NCBI GenBank assembly: GCA_011390695.1
Contig: JAABRW010000412.1
Location: forward strand, 1-10,492
DNA from: Desulfotignum sp.
GTDB taxonomy: Bacteria; Desulfobacterota; Desulfobacteria; Desulfobacterales; Desulfobacteraceae
Reading direction: 5' to 3'
DNA length: 10,492 bases
This document shows positions 1-7,121 of this stretch, piece by piece. The notes below the pieces were generated by a model. It searched no databases. It saw nothing but the letters and a program-made list of their open reading frames with translations, and had not been told where the DNA came from. The position numbers were made by a program, and so were the translations under genes. How positions within the stretch are numbered: the stretch's first letter is position 1; each line of letters opens with the position of its first letter.

Positions 1-325
1 TGTCTTCCTTTTTCCAGGTGGCCCTGGCATTGAACACCAGCTGGGGGATATTGATCTGCATGGGGCAGACATACATGCACCGTGTACACATGGAGCACAT
101 CCATACCCAGTTGCTGGTCAAAATTTCTTCATCCATGCCCAGGGCAGCCATGCGCAGAAATTTTCTGGGATCCATTCCCTCAAGCCCTGTTGCCGGGCAT
201 CCTGATGCACATGCCCCGCATGTCAGGCAGGCGTTCAGATTTCCGCCCTCAGGCAGCAGTTTCATCACCTTATCTTTAAAGGCGCTTTTTCTGGCGCCCC
301 CGATCTTGATTGCCGTATCTGTCAT
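1..325 (-). CDS. HdrC/HdrD-like 4Fe-4S dicluster protein (partial, N-terminus only)
   Basis: The first 108 residues of a gene that runs off the left edge, read from an ATG at 325-323. Two CxxCxxCxxxC clusters are visible: C33, C36, C39, C43 (CLTCGACASGCP) and C77, C80, C83, C87 (CSMCTRCMYVCPM). Each should bind a cubane [4Fe-4S]. This pair, with a short helical stretch between them, is the HdrC arrangement, also found in HdrD, QmoC, TmcB and similar electron-transfer subunits of sulfate reducers. There is no signal peptide, so a cytoplasmic location is expected. The start is supported by a GGTAAGGA Shine-Dalgarno sequence (plus-strand 333-340) seven bases upstream. It is divergent from hrpA. 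What follows the dicluster domain (CCG domains, membrane part or nothing) lies outside the window, so the exact complex cannot be named. Confidence 0.85.
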   Translation of the reverse strand, partial: MTDTAIKIGGARKSAFKDKVMKLLPEGGNLNACLTCGACASGCPATGLEGMDPRKFLRMAALGMDEEILTSNWVWMCSMCTRCMYVCPMQINIPQLVFNARATWKKED

Positions 326-478
326 ATTATTTTCCTTACCCCCTCTGTCTGTGGATTTATCTTTTTTGCGCGTTTAATCTCTTACACCCTTTTTTTAATA
401 CCCTCATATTAAAGCAGTTTCTTTTTTCTCCTATTCCGGGGACCATGTCAAGAAAAATTGCCTGCCCGGTTTAAGAAT

Positions 479-506
479 TTGACATTTTGCATCCCTGTGC
501 TAGTAT
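479..506 (+). promoter_or_regulatory. Sigma70-type promoter for hrpA
   Basis: TTGACA (479-484) is a perfect -35 box. After a 16-base spacer comes TAGTAT (501-506), preceded by TGC, which makes an extended -10. Transcription would start near 512-514, giving a leader of about 43 bases before the hrpA ATG at 556. It is the best promoter match in the window. Confidence 0.6.
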
Positions 507-555
507 GGCACTAAACATAAAGATACTGCAAAACAATATGGTATTCCCATAAACC

Positions 556-3500
556 ATGCAAAAAACAACAGACACCCCCCAAAAAAAACCGGAACCAACA
601 AAAAAAAATATATTCCGGCACCGATGCAACCGGCCGGCACACCTGAATTTCATGCCGGATCTGCCGGTCACTGCCAGAAAAGATGAAATCATTGATGCCG
701 TAAAAAACAACCAGGTGGTGATCATATCCGGGGAAACCGGGTCCGGTAAAACCACCCAGATCCCCAAGTGCTGCCTGGCAGCCGGCTGCGGCACCCGGGG
801 CATGATCGGCTGTACCCAGCCCCGGCGTATTGCCGCAATAAATGTGGCCAGACGTATTGCCTTTGAACTGAGACAACCCCTGGGACAGTCTGTGGGATAC
901 AAGATCCGGTTTGATGACAAGGCACCGGCCGGGGCCTGCATCAAGCTGATGACAGACGGCATCCTGCTGGCGGAAACCCAGCAGGACCGCCTGCTGAAAC
1001 GCTATGACACCATTATCGTGGATGAGGCCCATGAACGCAGCCTGAATATCGATTTTACCCTGGGTATCCTGCGCCGCCTGGTGAAAAAACGAAAGCATCT
1101 GAAACTGATCATCACCTCCGCAACCATTGACACCCAGAAATTTTCCGATGCCTTTGACCAGGCCCCCATCATTGAAGTCTCCGGCCGCATGTTTCCGGTG
1201 GAAACCGTGTACCAGCCCATCCTGGAGGAAACCGGGGACAGGCAGAACCCGGAAGACCAGGGGTATGTGGAGGCAGCAGCAGATGCGGCCCATTCTCTTT
1301 TGTCCACCACCCGGTCCGGGGATATGCTCATCTTCATGCCCACGGAACAGGATATTGGTGAAACCATGGAATTGATCCGGGGAAAACAGCACCCCGGAGT
1401 CACCATCCTGCCCCTGTTTGCCAGGCTGTCGGCAAAAGAACAGGCCAAAGTGTTTTCCCGGACCCCGGGCAGAAAAATCATTGTATCCACCAATGTGGCG
1501 GAAACCTCTCTGACCATTCCGGGCATCAAATATGTTATCGACACAGGGCTGGCCCGCATTCCCAGCTATTCCCCCAGAACCCGCACCACCGCTTTACCGG
1601 TGCAGCCCATCTCCCAAAGCTCCGCCAACCAGCGCCTGGGCCGGTGCGGACGGGTGGAAAACGGGGTATGCATCCGGCTGTATGATGAAGATGATTTTAA
1701 CGGCCGCCCGTTTTTCACAGCCCCGGAAATTCTGCGGAGCAACCTGGCCGAGGTGATTCTGCGCATGATCTCCCTGAATTTGGGTGATGTCCAGGGATTT
1801 CCCTTTATCGATCCGCCTGCTGCCAAAAGCATTAAAGACGGATTCGACACCCTTGTGGAACTGGGGGCCATCCGGAAAAAAAAACAACCCAAAAATAAAA
1901 ACCAGGCCTTTGTACTGACCCGGGTGGGGCAGATCATGTCAAAGATCCCTGTGGACCCCAAATTATCCCGGATACTCATTGCGGCAAAGGAGAACAAATG
2001 TCTGGCAGAAACCCTTGTGATTGTCACCGCCCTATCCATTGCCGATGTCCGGCAGCGGCCGGCGGAAAAAGCGGCTGCCGCAGACCAGCAGCACGCAAAA
2101 TTCAAAGACCCGACTTCCGATTTTGTCACCCTGCTCAATATCTGGAATGCATACAAGAGCGCAGAAAAAAAATACAGGTCCAGAAACAAGCTGCGGCAAT
2201 TCTGTATTAACCATTTTCTGTCATTCAAACGCATCCGGGAATGGCAGGACATCCACAGCCAGATCCGGCGCAATCTCCAAGAACACGGGTTTTCCGATTT
2301 TTCCTTGTTCAACCCTCCGCCCGGCACAGACCAGCTCAAATCCAGAGAACATGACATTGGCGGACCGCTGTACATTGCCCTGCACAAATCCCTGCTGGCC
2401 GGATACCTGTCCCACATCGCCCACAAAAAGGAAAAAAACATCTACACCGCTGCCAAAGGCCAGCAGGCAATGATTTTTCCGGGATCCGGACTGTTTGACA
2501 AGGCCGGACCCTGGATTGTGGCAGCAGAGTTTGTCAAAACCAGCCAGCTTTTTGCCCGGGGGGTGGCAAACATCGACCCTGCCTGGCTGGAGGAAATCGG
2601 AAAAGAGTTGTGCACCCGCACATATGCTGAGCCCCGCTGGGAGAAAAACCAGGGACAGGTCATGGCCACAGAACAGGTGTCTTTGTTCGGCCTGGTCATC
2701 GTTGCAGGCAGAAACGTGGCCTATGGAAAGGTCAACCCGGAGGAGGCAGGGGAAATTTTTATCCGTAAAGCCCTGGTGGAAGGAGAGATCCATCAGAAAT
2801 TCGCCTTTATGGAACATAACCGGGTACTGATACAGGAGCTGGAAGAACTGGAACATAAAACCCGACAGCGGGACATACTGGTCAGCCAGGAAGACATATT
2901 CCAATTCTATCACACCCGCCTTCCCGAAACGTTTTACAATATCAACACCTTTGCCGGATTTTTGAAGGACCGGGGAAATGACCATTTTCTGCGCATGACC
3001 CGCCAGGATCTGGAAAAAAATCTGGTGGAGGCATCCCGGCTGGCACTGTTCCCGGATGTCCTGGATACGGAACAGGGCAATTTTGCCCTGTCATACCGGT
3101 TCAATCCCGGGAATGAGGCAGACGGGGTCACGGTAAAAGTCCCGGCAGACGCGGCTGCCCGGCTTAAGCAAACCGCTTTGGAAAAACTGGTGCCCGGCAT
3201 GTTTGAAGAAAAAATTGCAGGGCTTATCAAGGGACTGCCCAAACAATACCGGGTCCGGCTCATGCCGGTCCAGAAAACAGCCGCCCGCATCGCCCGGGAT
3301 CTGCCGGAAAATGATACACCCCTGTTTTCCCAGCTGTCCGCTTTTATCCAGAAACACTATGGTTTCACCATCCCTGCCACTGCCTGGTCTGATGAGAATC
3401 TGGCCGATCATTTAAAAATGCGCATTTCCATCCGTGACCACCGGGACAAAGAAATCACATCCCTTAGGGATCCTTCCATCCTGCAGCAGTTTCCAGCAAC

Positions 3501-4437
3501 CCGCCCCAAAAAGGTGACTTCCGCATTTGACAGAACCTGCAAAAAATTTGAGCGTACCCATATCACTGACTGGTCGTTTCCTGATCTCCCGGAGGAAATC
3601 CCTGTTACCGAATCTGACGGATGCCTGCACAGGGTGTATCCCGGGCTGAATATCGAAGAGAACACCTTGAACCTGCGCCTGTTCACCGATCGGCAGACGG
3701 CTGACATATCCCATGTCCGGGGTATCCGGTACCTGTATGAACACGCCTTTGCCAAAGAATTTACAGCCATCAAAAAAGACATCCGCACCACGGCGGGTCT
3801 CAAACAGACCGCTGCTTATTTCAACGGCCAGGCAGGTTTCCAGAAAGCGATCTATACCTGCATCACAAGAGAACTGTTTGAAAAAAATATCCGGACAAAA
3901 GCTGCATTTGATGCCCATATTCAGAAAATCAGGCCCGCATTGTACCAAAAAACAAAGGAGATGCTGGCAGACATCATGGCCGTAGGCAAAGAATATGAAG
4001 CATGCTTTTCTCTGATACAGTCTTTGTCTCTCAAATACCGGAACAGGCCCCGGGCCAGCCAAATCCTCAACCGGCTGGCTGATGAACTCAAAAACCTGGT
4101 GCCCCCCAATTTTTTATCACTGTATACCATGGAAAGAGTCCGCCACCTGCCCAGGTATGTGGCCTGCATCAGTATCCGGGCACAGCGGGGGGCGGACAAC
4201 CCGGTGAAAGAAACCGCCAAGGCGGAAAAACTGACCCGTTTTGCTCACCATCTTTCCAGTCAGCTGGCAGCCCTGTCTGAAAAAACCTCCCCAGAAAAAG
4301 CACAAAAAGTGGAAGACTTTTTCTGGCTCCTGGAAGAATACAAAATCTCTGTTTTTGCCCCGGAAATAAAAACTGCTGTCAAGGTATCTGCCAAACGCCT
4401 GGACAAGGCACTGCTGAACCTGGCCACCATGATTTGA
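556..4437 (+). CDS. hrpA: ATP-dependent RNA helicase HrpA (DEAH box)
   Basis: A 1293-residue superfamily 2 DEAH/RHA helicase; E. coli HrpA is about 1300 residues, so it is full length. Motifs in order: I GETGSGKTT (59-67), Ia TQPRRIAA (87-94), II DEAH (156-159), III SAT (188-190), V STNVAETSLTIPG (311-323) and VI QRLGRCGR (359-366). The HA2 ratchet and OB-fold regions follow (roughly 420-720), then the long HrpA-specific C-terminal region (DUF3418 type) to the end. The protein should unwind or remodel RNA using ATP; E. coli HrpA has been linked to mRNA processing and to stalled ribosomes. It is cytoplasmic. The ATG at 556 has no clear Shine-Dalgarno sequence. An ATG at 538 in the same frame is closed by TAA at 550-552, so it cannot be the start. 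Met33 is an alternative start but would trim the usual N-terminal extension. The reading frame is intact. It is monocistronic and convergent with the next gene. Confidence 0.95.
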   Translation: MQKTTDTPQKKPEPTKKNIFRHRCNRPAHLNFMPDLPVTARKDEIIDAVKNNQVVIISGETGSGKTTQIPKCCLAAGCGTRGMIGCTQPRRIAAINVARRIAFELRQPLGQSVGYKIRFDDKAPAGACIKLMTDGILLAETQQDRLLKRYDTIIVDEAHERSLNIDFTLGILRRLVKKRKHLKLIITSATIDTQKFSDAFDQAPIIEVSGRMFPVETVYQPILEETGDRQNPEDQGYVEAAADAAHSLLSTTRSGDMLIFMPTEQDIGETMELIRGKQHPGVTILPLFARLSAKEQAKVFSRTPGRKIIVSTNVAETSLTIPGIKYVIDTGLARIPSYSPRTRTTALPVQPISQSSANQRLGRCGRVENGVCIRLYDEDDFNGRPFFTAPEILRSNLAEVILRMISLNLGDVQGFPFIDPPAAKSIKDGFDTLVELGAIRKKKQPKNKNQAFVLTRVGQIMSKIPVDPKLSRILIAAKENKCLAETLVIVTALSIADVRQRPAEKAAAADQQHAKFKDPTSDFVTLLNIWNAYKSAEKKYRSRNKLRQFCINHFLSFKRIREWQDIHSQIRRNLQEHGFSDFSLFNPPPGTDQLKSREHDIGGPLYIALHKSLLAGYLSHIAHKKEKNIYTAAKGQQAMIFPGSGLFDKAGPWIVAAEFVKTSQLFARGVANIDPAWLEEIGKELCTRTYAEPRWEKNQGQVMATEQVSLFGLVIVAGRNVAYGKVNPEEAGEIFIRKALVEGEIHQKFAFMEHNRVLIQELEELEHKTRQRDILVSQEDIFQFYHTRLPETFYNINTFAGFLKDRGNDHFLRMTRQDLEKNLVEASRLALFPDVLDTEQGNFALSYRFNPGNEADGVTVKVPADAAARLKQTALEKLVPGMFEEKIAGLIKGLPKQYRVRLMPVQKTAARIARDLPENDTPLFSQLSAFIQKHYGFTIPATAWSDENLADHLKMRISIRDHRDKEITSLRDPSILQQFPATRPKKVTSAFDRTCKKFERTHITDWSFPDLPEEIPVTESDGCLHRVYPGLNIEENTLNLRLFTDRQTADISHVRGIRYLYEHAFAKEFTAIKKDIRTTAGLKQTAAYFNGQAGFQKAIYTCITRELFEKNIRTKAAFDAHIQKIRPALYQKTKEMLADIMAVGKEYEACFSLIQSLSLKYRNRPRASQILNRLADELKNLVPPNFLSLYTMERVRHLPRYVACISIRAQRGADNPVKETAKAEKLTRFAHHLSSQLAALSEKTSPEKAQKVEDFFWLLEEYKISVFAPEIKTAVKVSAKRLDKALLNLATMI

Positions 4438-4465
4438 ACCATGGTCCTGCCCGGCATTGGGAAAA

Positions 4466-4723
4466 TCATCCGGATGGCTTGTTTTTCAACCGGTCTTTCA
4501 CCTGTTTTTCCAGATGCTGGATCACCTGTGACAAAGCCCGGGTTTCCCGGATGGGACCGGAATGGTTCCATCCGGCTGCCAGGGCCTGATGTTTCTTATC
4601 ACGGAACTGCTCCAGAGAGTCCACCAGGGTGTTCCAGGCAAACAGTTTCTGGAGCACATGCCGCTCCTCCGGGGTCAGGTCTGCTGTGTTAATGGTCTTT
4701 TTGTTTTCTGTTGTAATGATCAT
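4466..4723 (-). CDS. Small conserved-looking protein of unknown function (85 aa)
   Basis: An 85-residue protein that I do not recognise. It is charged and soluble, with no signal peptide, membrane segment or metal-binding cysteines. After a polar N-terminus, a PEER-containing start leads into helix-like heptads (VLQKLFAWNTLVDSLEQF), and a second amphipathic helix (LSQVIQHLEKQVKDRLK) sits near the C-terminus. The fold may be a small helical hairpin. The ATG at 4723-4721 has AGGAAC upstream (plus-strand 4733-4738), about nine bases away. It is convergent with hrpA, with 28 bp between the stops. Coding is favoured over a chance ORF by the balanced, helix-compatible composition and by filling the gap cleanly, but there is no family match. 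No function is proposed. Confidence 0.6.
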   Translation of the reverse strand: MIITTENKKTINTADLTPEERHVLQKLFAWNTLVDSLEQFRDKKHQALAAGWNHSGPIRETRALSQVIQHLEKQVKDRLKNKPSG

Positions 4724-4734
4724 TTTTTCTTTGT

Positions 4735-4768
4735 TCCTGTGAACCGTCCTTTTTTCATCTGGACAGGA
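4735..4768 (-). promoter_or_regulatory. Possible hairpin covering the ribosome binding site of the 85-aa gene
   Basis: On the minus strand TCCTGT (4768-4763) can pair with ACAGGA (4740-4735) across a 22-base loop. The second arm contains the AGGA of the ribosome binding site of the gene starting at 4723. A six-base stem with so long a loop is weak and could be chance. Confidence 0.2.
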
Positions 4769-4822
4769 TTTGTCAGCACGCCATTGCCGGGCTTCTGCTG
4801 GGAAACTATTGGTTTGGGCCTA

Positions 4823-4851
4823 AAGATATCAGAAAATAGGCTGTCGGTAAA
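4823..4851 (-). promoter_or_regulatory. Candidate promoter for the 85-aa gene
   Basis: On the minus strand TTTACC (4851-4846) and TATCTT (4828-4823) are separated by 17 bases. Each matches the sigma70 consensus at four of six positions. The predicted start is near 4816, giving a leader of about 90 bases. It lies just downstream of the U7 tract of the candidate RNA, so the small gene need not depend on read-through. Confidence 0.3.
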
Positions 4852-4858
4852 ACATTTG

Positions 4859-5051
4859 AAAAAAATACAGACCACTGGATATTTGCCATAGCAGCATGCA
4901 CTTCTGCGGGGAGCCCCTACTCCATTGTTCGTATGCAAACCGGCCCCCGCAGACCTCGGGCCGGGCACAGGACACCACCAGGGGCGGTGCCCGGGAAAGG
5001 GTGCTGCTCAAAGCGATCGAAAATCCGGCATTCTTATGACAAATATCCAAT
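4859..5051 (-). ncRNA. Candidate structured non-coding RNA (about 190 nt), family unknown
   Basis: The 420-bp gene-free stretch 4724-5143 is dominated by this palindromic element. Arms 4876-4885 and 5040-5049 pair perfectly (TGGATATTTG / CAAATATCCA). They continue as CATA/TATG (4887-4890 / 5035-5038) and GCAGCA/TGCTGC (4891-4896 / 5002-5007), leaving a 27-base bulge. Inside are two strong hairpins: 4903-4911 / 4945-4953 (CTGCGGGG / CCCCGCAG core) and 4961-4968 / 4987-4994 (CCGGGCAC / GTGCCCGG). Their loops hold GCCCCT (4913-4918) and AGGGGC (4980-4985), which could kiss. Wobble pairs favour the minus strand: the only closing-stem mismatch (4886/5039) and positions 4875/5050, 4912/4944 and 4919/4979 become G-U pairs there, against one (4897/5001) on the plus strand. 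A promoter-like sequence lies just upstream of 5051, and seven U residues (4865-4859) follow the closing stem. The size invites comparison with 6S RNA, but I saw no decisive signature. It could instead be a MITE-like repeat. Confidence 0.45.
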
Positions 5052-5056
5052 CAGAC

Positions 5057-5084
5057 ATTACAGGCCTTGAAACCCGGCTGGAAA
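5057..5084 (-). promoter_or_regulatory. Candidate promoter for the structured RNA
   Basis: On the minus strand TTTCCA (5084-5079) is followed after 16 bases by TGTAAT (5062-5057), matching the sigma70 boxes at four and five of six positions. The predicted start falls at about 5050, the 5' edge of the long closing stem. That coincidence is the main support. Confidence 0.35.
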
Positions 5085-5095
5085 TGCAGTAATCT
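5067..5095 (+). promoter_or_regulatory. Candidate promoter for ccdA-MFS
   Basis: TTGAAA (5067-5072), a 17-base spacer and TAATCT (5090-5095). The -35 is good. The -10 keeps the key T, A and final T. A start near 5102 gives a leader of about 42 bases. It overlaps the minus-strand promoter at 5057-5084. Confidence 0.35.
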
Positions 5096-5143
5096 GACAG
5101 GCACATTTTTTACAATTCTTCTTACAGGAAAAGGAACTGCTGC

Positions 5144-5842
5144 GTGTTCACTGAAACCATAACCTTTCCGGCCGCGTTTGCCGCAGGCCTGCTGTCGTTT
5201 TTGTCTCCATGTATCCTGCCTTTGATACCGGCCTATTTTTCCTTCATCACCGGTCTTTCTCTGGATGAACTCACCGCCGGCAGACAGGAAACCAGAAAAA
5301 AAGTGATCCTGTCCACCCTGGCCTATGTGGCAGGATTTTCCTTTGTTTTTATCATGTTCGGGGCATCGGCCTCATTTCTGGGATCTGTTTTCACCGAGTA
5401 CGCCTTTGTGATCCGTTACCTGGGCGGGGGTATCATCGTTATTTTCGGGCTGCACCTGCTGGGTGTCATCAATATCAGGGCGTTGTCCTTTGAAAAACGG
5501 GTCCATGTGAAACAAAAACCGGTGCACCTGCTGGGCACCTTTATCATCGGTATGGCTTTCGGAGCAGGCTGGAGCCCGTGTATCGGGCCTTTGCTGGGCA
5601 GTATCCTTATTGTGGCCGGCAACCAGGACACCCTTGCCAAAGGGGTATGGCTGCTGGCTGTTTACTCGGCAGGCCTGGCTTTGCCCTTTATTGTGATGTC
5701 TGTTTTCATCACCTCGATTATGGAATTCATGAAAAAAGCCACCCGGTTCATTGCGGTTATCAACAAGGCGGCCGGGGCACTGCTGATTCTCATGGGACTG
5801 CTCCTGATTTTTGACAAATTTCATTTACTGGTTGCCGCATAG
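5144..5842 (+). CDS. ccdA: CcdA-type cytochrome c biogenesis / thiol-disulfide transport membrane protein
   Basis: A 232-residue hydrophobic protein of the CcdA/DsbD-transmembrane family, of normal length. It has about six membrane helices. Two internally related motifs each carry a cysteine next to proline: LSFLSPCILPLIPAY (C23) and GAGWSPCIGPLLGS (C146). These are the redox pair that accepts electrons from cytoplasmic thioredoxin and passes them to an extracytoplasmic thioredoxin-like protein, typically for haem attachment to c-type cytochromes. The start is GTG at 5144, supported by AAGGAA at 5131-5136 seven bases upstream. No later in-frame start is needed, because the first membrane segment begins almost at once. 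An MFS gene follows after 15 bp and is probably cotranscribed. No ResA/TlpA-like partner is encoded in the window, so the periplasmic acceptor is unknown. Confidence 0.9.
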   Translation: MFTETITFPAAFAAGLLSFLSPCILPLIPAYFSFITGLSLDELTAGRQETRKKVILSTLAYVAGFSFVFIMFGASASFLGSVFTEYAFVIRYLGGGIIVIFGLHLLGVINIRALSFEKRVHVKQKPVHLLGTFIIGMAFGAGWSPCIGPLLGSILIVAGNQDTLAKGVWLLAVYSAGLALPFIVMSVFITSIMEFMKKATRFIAVINKAAGALLILMGLLLIFDKFHLLVAA

Positions 5843-5857
5843 ACCGGATATCCTGCC

Positions 5858-7042
5858 ATGACAAAAAATTCCAGACAGTTTACCAGCCTTATCATTGTCA
5901 CCACCCTGGCCAAACTGCTGCTGAACACGGCCAGGCGGATGGTTTACCCCTTTGCCCCGGCCTTTGCCAGGGGACTCGGGGTGGACCTGGCCGCCATAAC
6001 ATCCGTGATCGCCCTTAACCAGGCTACTGCTGTCCTGGGGCCTGTGGGGGCATCCTTTGCCGACCGGTACGGCAACAAAAGACTCATCCTCATTGCCCTG
6101 GTGCTGCTGTGTCTGGGATGCTTTGCCGCAGGTATCGTTCCCCTGTACGGGGTCCTGGTGGTGAGTCTGTTTCTGGCCGGCCTGGCCAAAAGCATCTTTG
6201 ATCCCAGCTTCCAGGCCTTTATCGGCACCCATATCCCCTTTGAACAGCGGGGAAAATTCATCGGTATCACCGAACTGGCATGGGCCGGGGCCACACTTTT
6301 GGGAATCCCCCTGGCCGGTCTGGTCATCCAGAAATTTTCCTTTCAGACCCCGTTTCTTGCCATCGGCCTTCTGGGGACAGCCTGTTTTTTTCTCGTCCTC
6401 CGGCTCATGCCGGCAGACGGACCAGCAGACCGGCAAAACACCGCATCCGTTGCAATACTGGCAGAAAACTGGAAACAGATCATGAAAAACCGCCGGGTCC
6501 TGGGAATCCTGGGGTTTGCCTTTTTCATGGCCCTGGGATCCGACACCCTGTTTGTGGTTTACGGTGCCTGGCTGGAACAGTCCTATGGCCTGTCTCTGGC
6601 CGCCATCGGCCTTGGCACCATCCTCATCGGTATTGCCGAGGTGGCTGGCGAGGCCATCACCGCGTTCTTTTCCGACAGGGTGGGGCTGCTGCGCACCATT
6701 TTCATCGGCATGGTTCTGACGGCAGGGGCCTATTTTCTGCTGCCGGTTCTGGACCGCGGTGTCCCGTATGTGCTGGGGGGATTGTTTGTGGTATTTTTGT
6801 GCTTTGAATTCACCATTGTGACCGCCATGGGCCTGGCCACCGAACTGATGCCGGAGCTGCGGGCCTCCACCATGTCCGCGTTTTACGCTGTTGGAGGCCT
6901 GGGCCGGGTGGCAGGGGCATTTTGCGGGGGGATTATATGGTCCCATACCGGCATACCGGCCATCAGTCTCATTGCCGGTGGATGTACCCTGGCTGCCCTG
7001 GTATGCATGGCAGCCGGATTTGCCCGGTTTTCAAAACCATAA
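5858..7042 (+). CDS. Major facilitator superfamily transporter
   Basis: A 394-residue integral membrane protein with about 12 predicted helices in two halves, the normal MFS_1 length. The loop between helices 2 and 3 carries the MFS signature as GASFADRYGNKR (64-75), with D69, R70 and the basic K74-R75. A charged central loop (about residues 185-210) separates the halves. It should act as a proton-coupled or facilitated transporter in the cytoplasmic membrane. The general look is that of drug/sugar efflux permeases, but the substrate cannot be read from the sequence. The ATG at 5858 lies 15 bp after the ccdA stop and has no strong ribosome binding site, which suggests translational coupling to ccdA. 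It converges on the PHP gene. The 79 bp between their stops contain no convincing terminator. Confidence 0.88.
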   Translation: MTKNSRQFTSLIIVTTLAKLLLNTARRMVYPFAPAFARGLGVDLAAITSVIALNQATAVLGPVGASFADRYGNKRLILIALVLLCLGCFAAGIVPLYGVLVVSLFLAGLAKSIFDPSFQAFIGTHIPFEQRGKFIGITELAWAGATLLGIPLAGLVIQKFSFQTPFLAIGLLGTACFFLVLRLMPADGPADRQNTASVAILAENWKQIMKNRRVLGILGFAFFMALGSDTLFVVYGAWLEQSYGLSLAAIGLGTILIGIAEVAGEAITAFFSDRVGLLRTIFIGMVLTAGAYFLLPVLDRGVPYVLGGLFVVFLCFEFTIVTAMGLATELMPELRASTMSAFYAVGGLGRVAGAFCGGIIWSHTGIPAISLIAGGCTLAALVCMAAGFARFSKP

Positions 7043-7121
7043 GCCAGTTTTTTTCGGAAACGGTTTCATGGTCACGGATACATTTTTTCCGGCAGGCCTG
7101 AAACCTGTTGCAGAACATCTT

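Larger units (their letters stand above)
5051..5097. repeat. Inverted repeat spanning the overlapping divergent promoters
   Basis: TCAGA-ca-TTAC (5051-5061) is the reverse complement of GTAATCTGA (5089-5097) apart from a two-base insertion, with 27 bases between. Each arm contains one of the two proposed -10 boxes. It could be an operator, two similar promoter cores facing each other, or an RNA stem ahead of the T6 run at 5106-5111. Confidence 0.4.

Noticed and set aside
18..377. A 119-codon plus-strand frame at the left edge
   Set aside because: It is antisense to the cysteine-cluster protein on the minus strand, whose CxxCxxCxxxC motifs and ribosome binding site are far stronger evidence.
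446..451. A minus-strand TTGACA as the -35 for the Hdr-like gene
   Set aside because: No acceptable -10 box is found 16-18 bases away (the position reads GAAAAA).
511..1392. A 293-codon open frame on the minus strand inside hrpA
   Set aside because: It lies wholly antisense to a protein with intact helicase motifs, and its translation shows no domain. Long antisense frames are common opposite GC-rich genes.
4426..4445. Hairpin ACCATG / CATGGT across the hrpA stop codon as a terminator
   Set aside because: The stem is six base pairs, with no following T tract on either strand.
4720..4968. An 82-codon minus-strand frame overlapping the start of the 85-aa gene by four bases (ATGA)
   Set aside because: It runs through one arm of the palindromic element, has an irregular composition and no clear ribosome binding site. 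The RNA explanation accounts for the region better.
4829..5050. A 73-codon minus-strand frame (starting MDICHK) covering the palindrome
   Set aside because: Its sequence is dictated by the inverted repeats, and its composition is unlike a folded protein. Such frames are often spurious calls over structured RNAs.
4868..5056. CAGAC on both sides of the palindrome (4868-4872 and 5052-5056) as a target-site duplication
   Set aside because: The copies are not flush with the stem ends (three and two bases away), and five bases match easily by chance. It is kept only as a reason to test the MITE alternative.
7043..7121. Bidirectional terminator between the convergent MFS and PHP genes
   Set aside because: Only short stems (for example CAGG/CCTG) are present, and they are not followed by T tracts in the right place.
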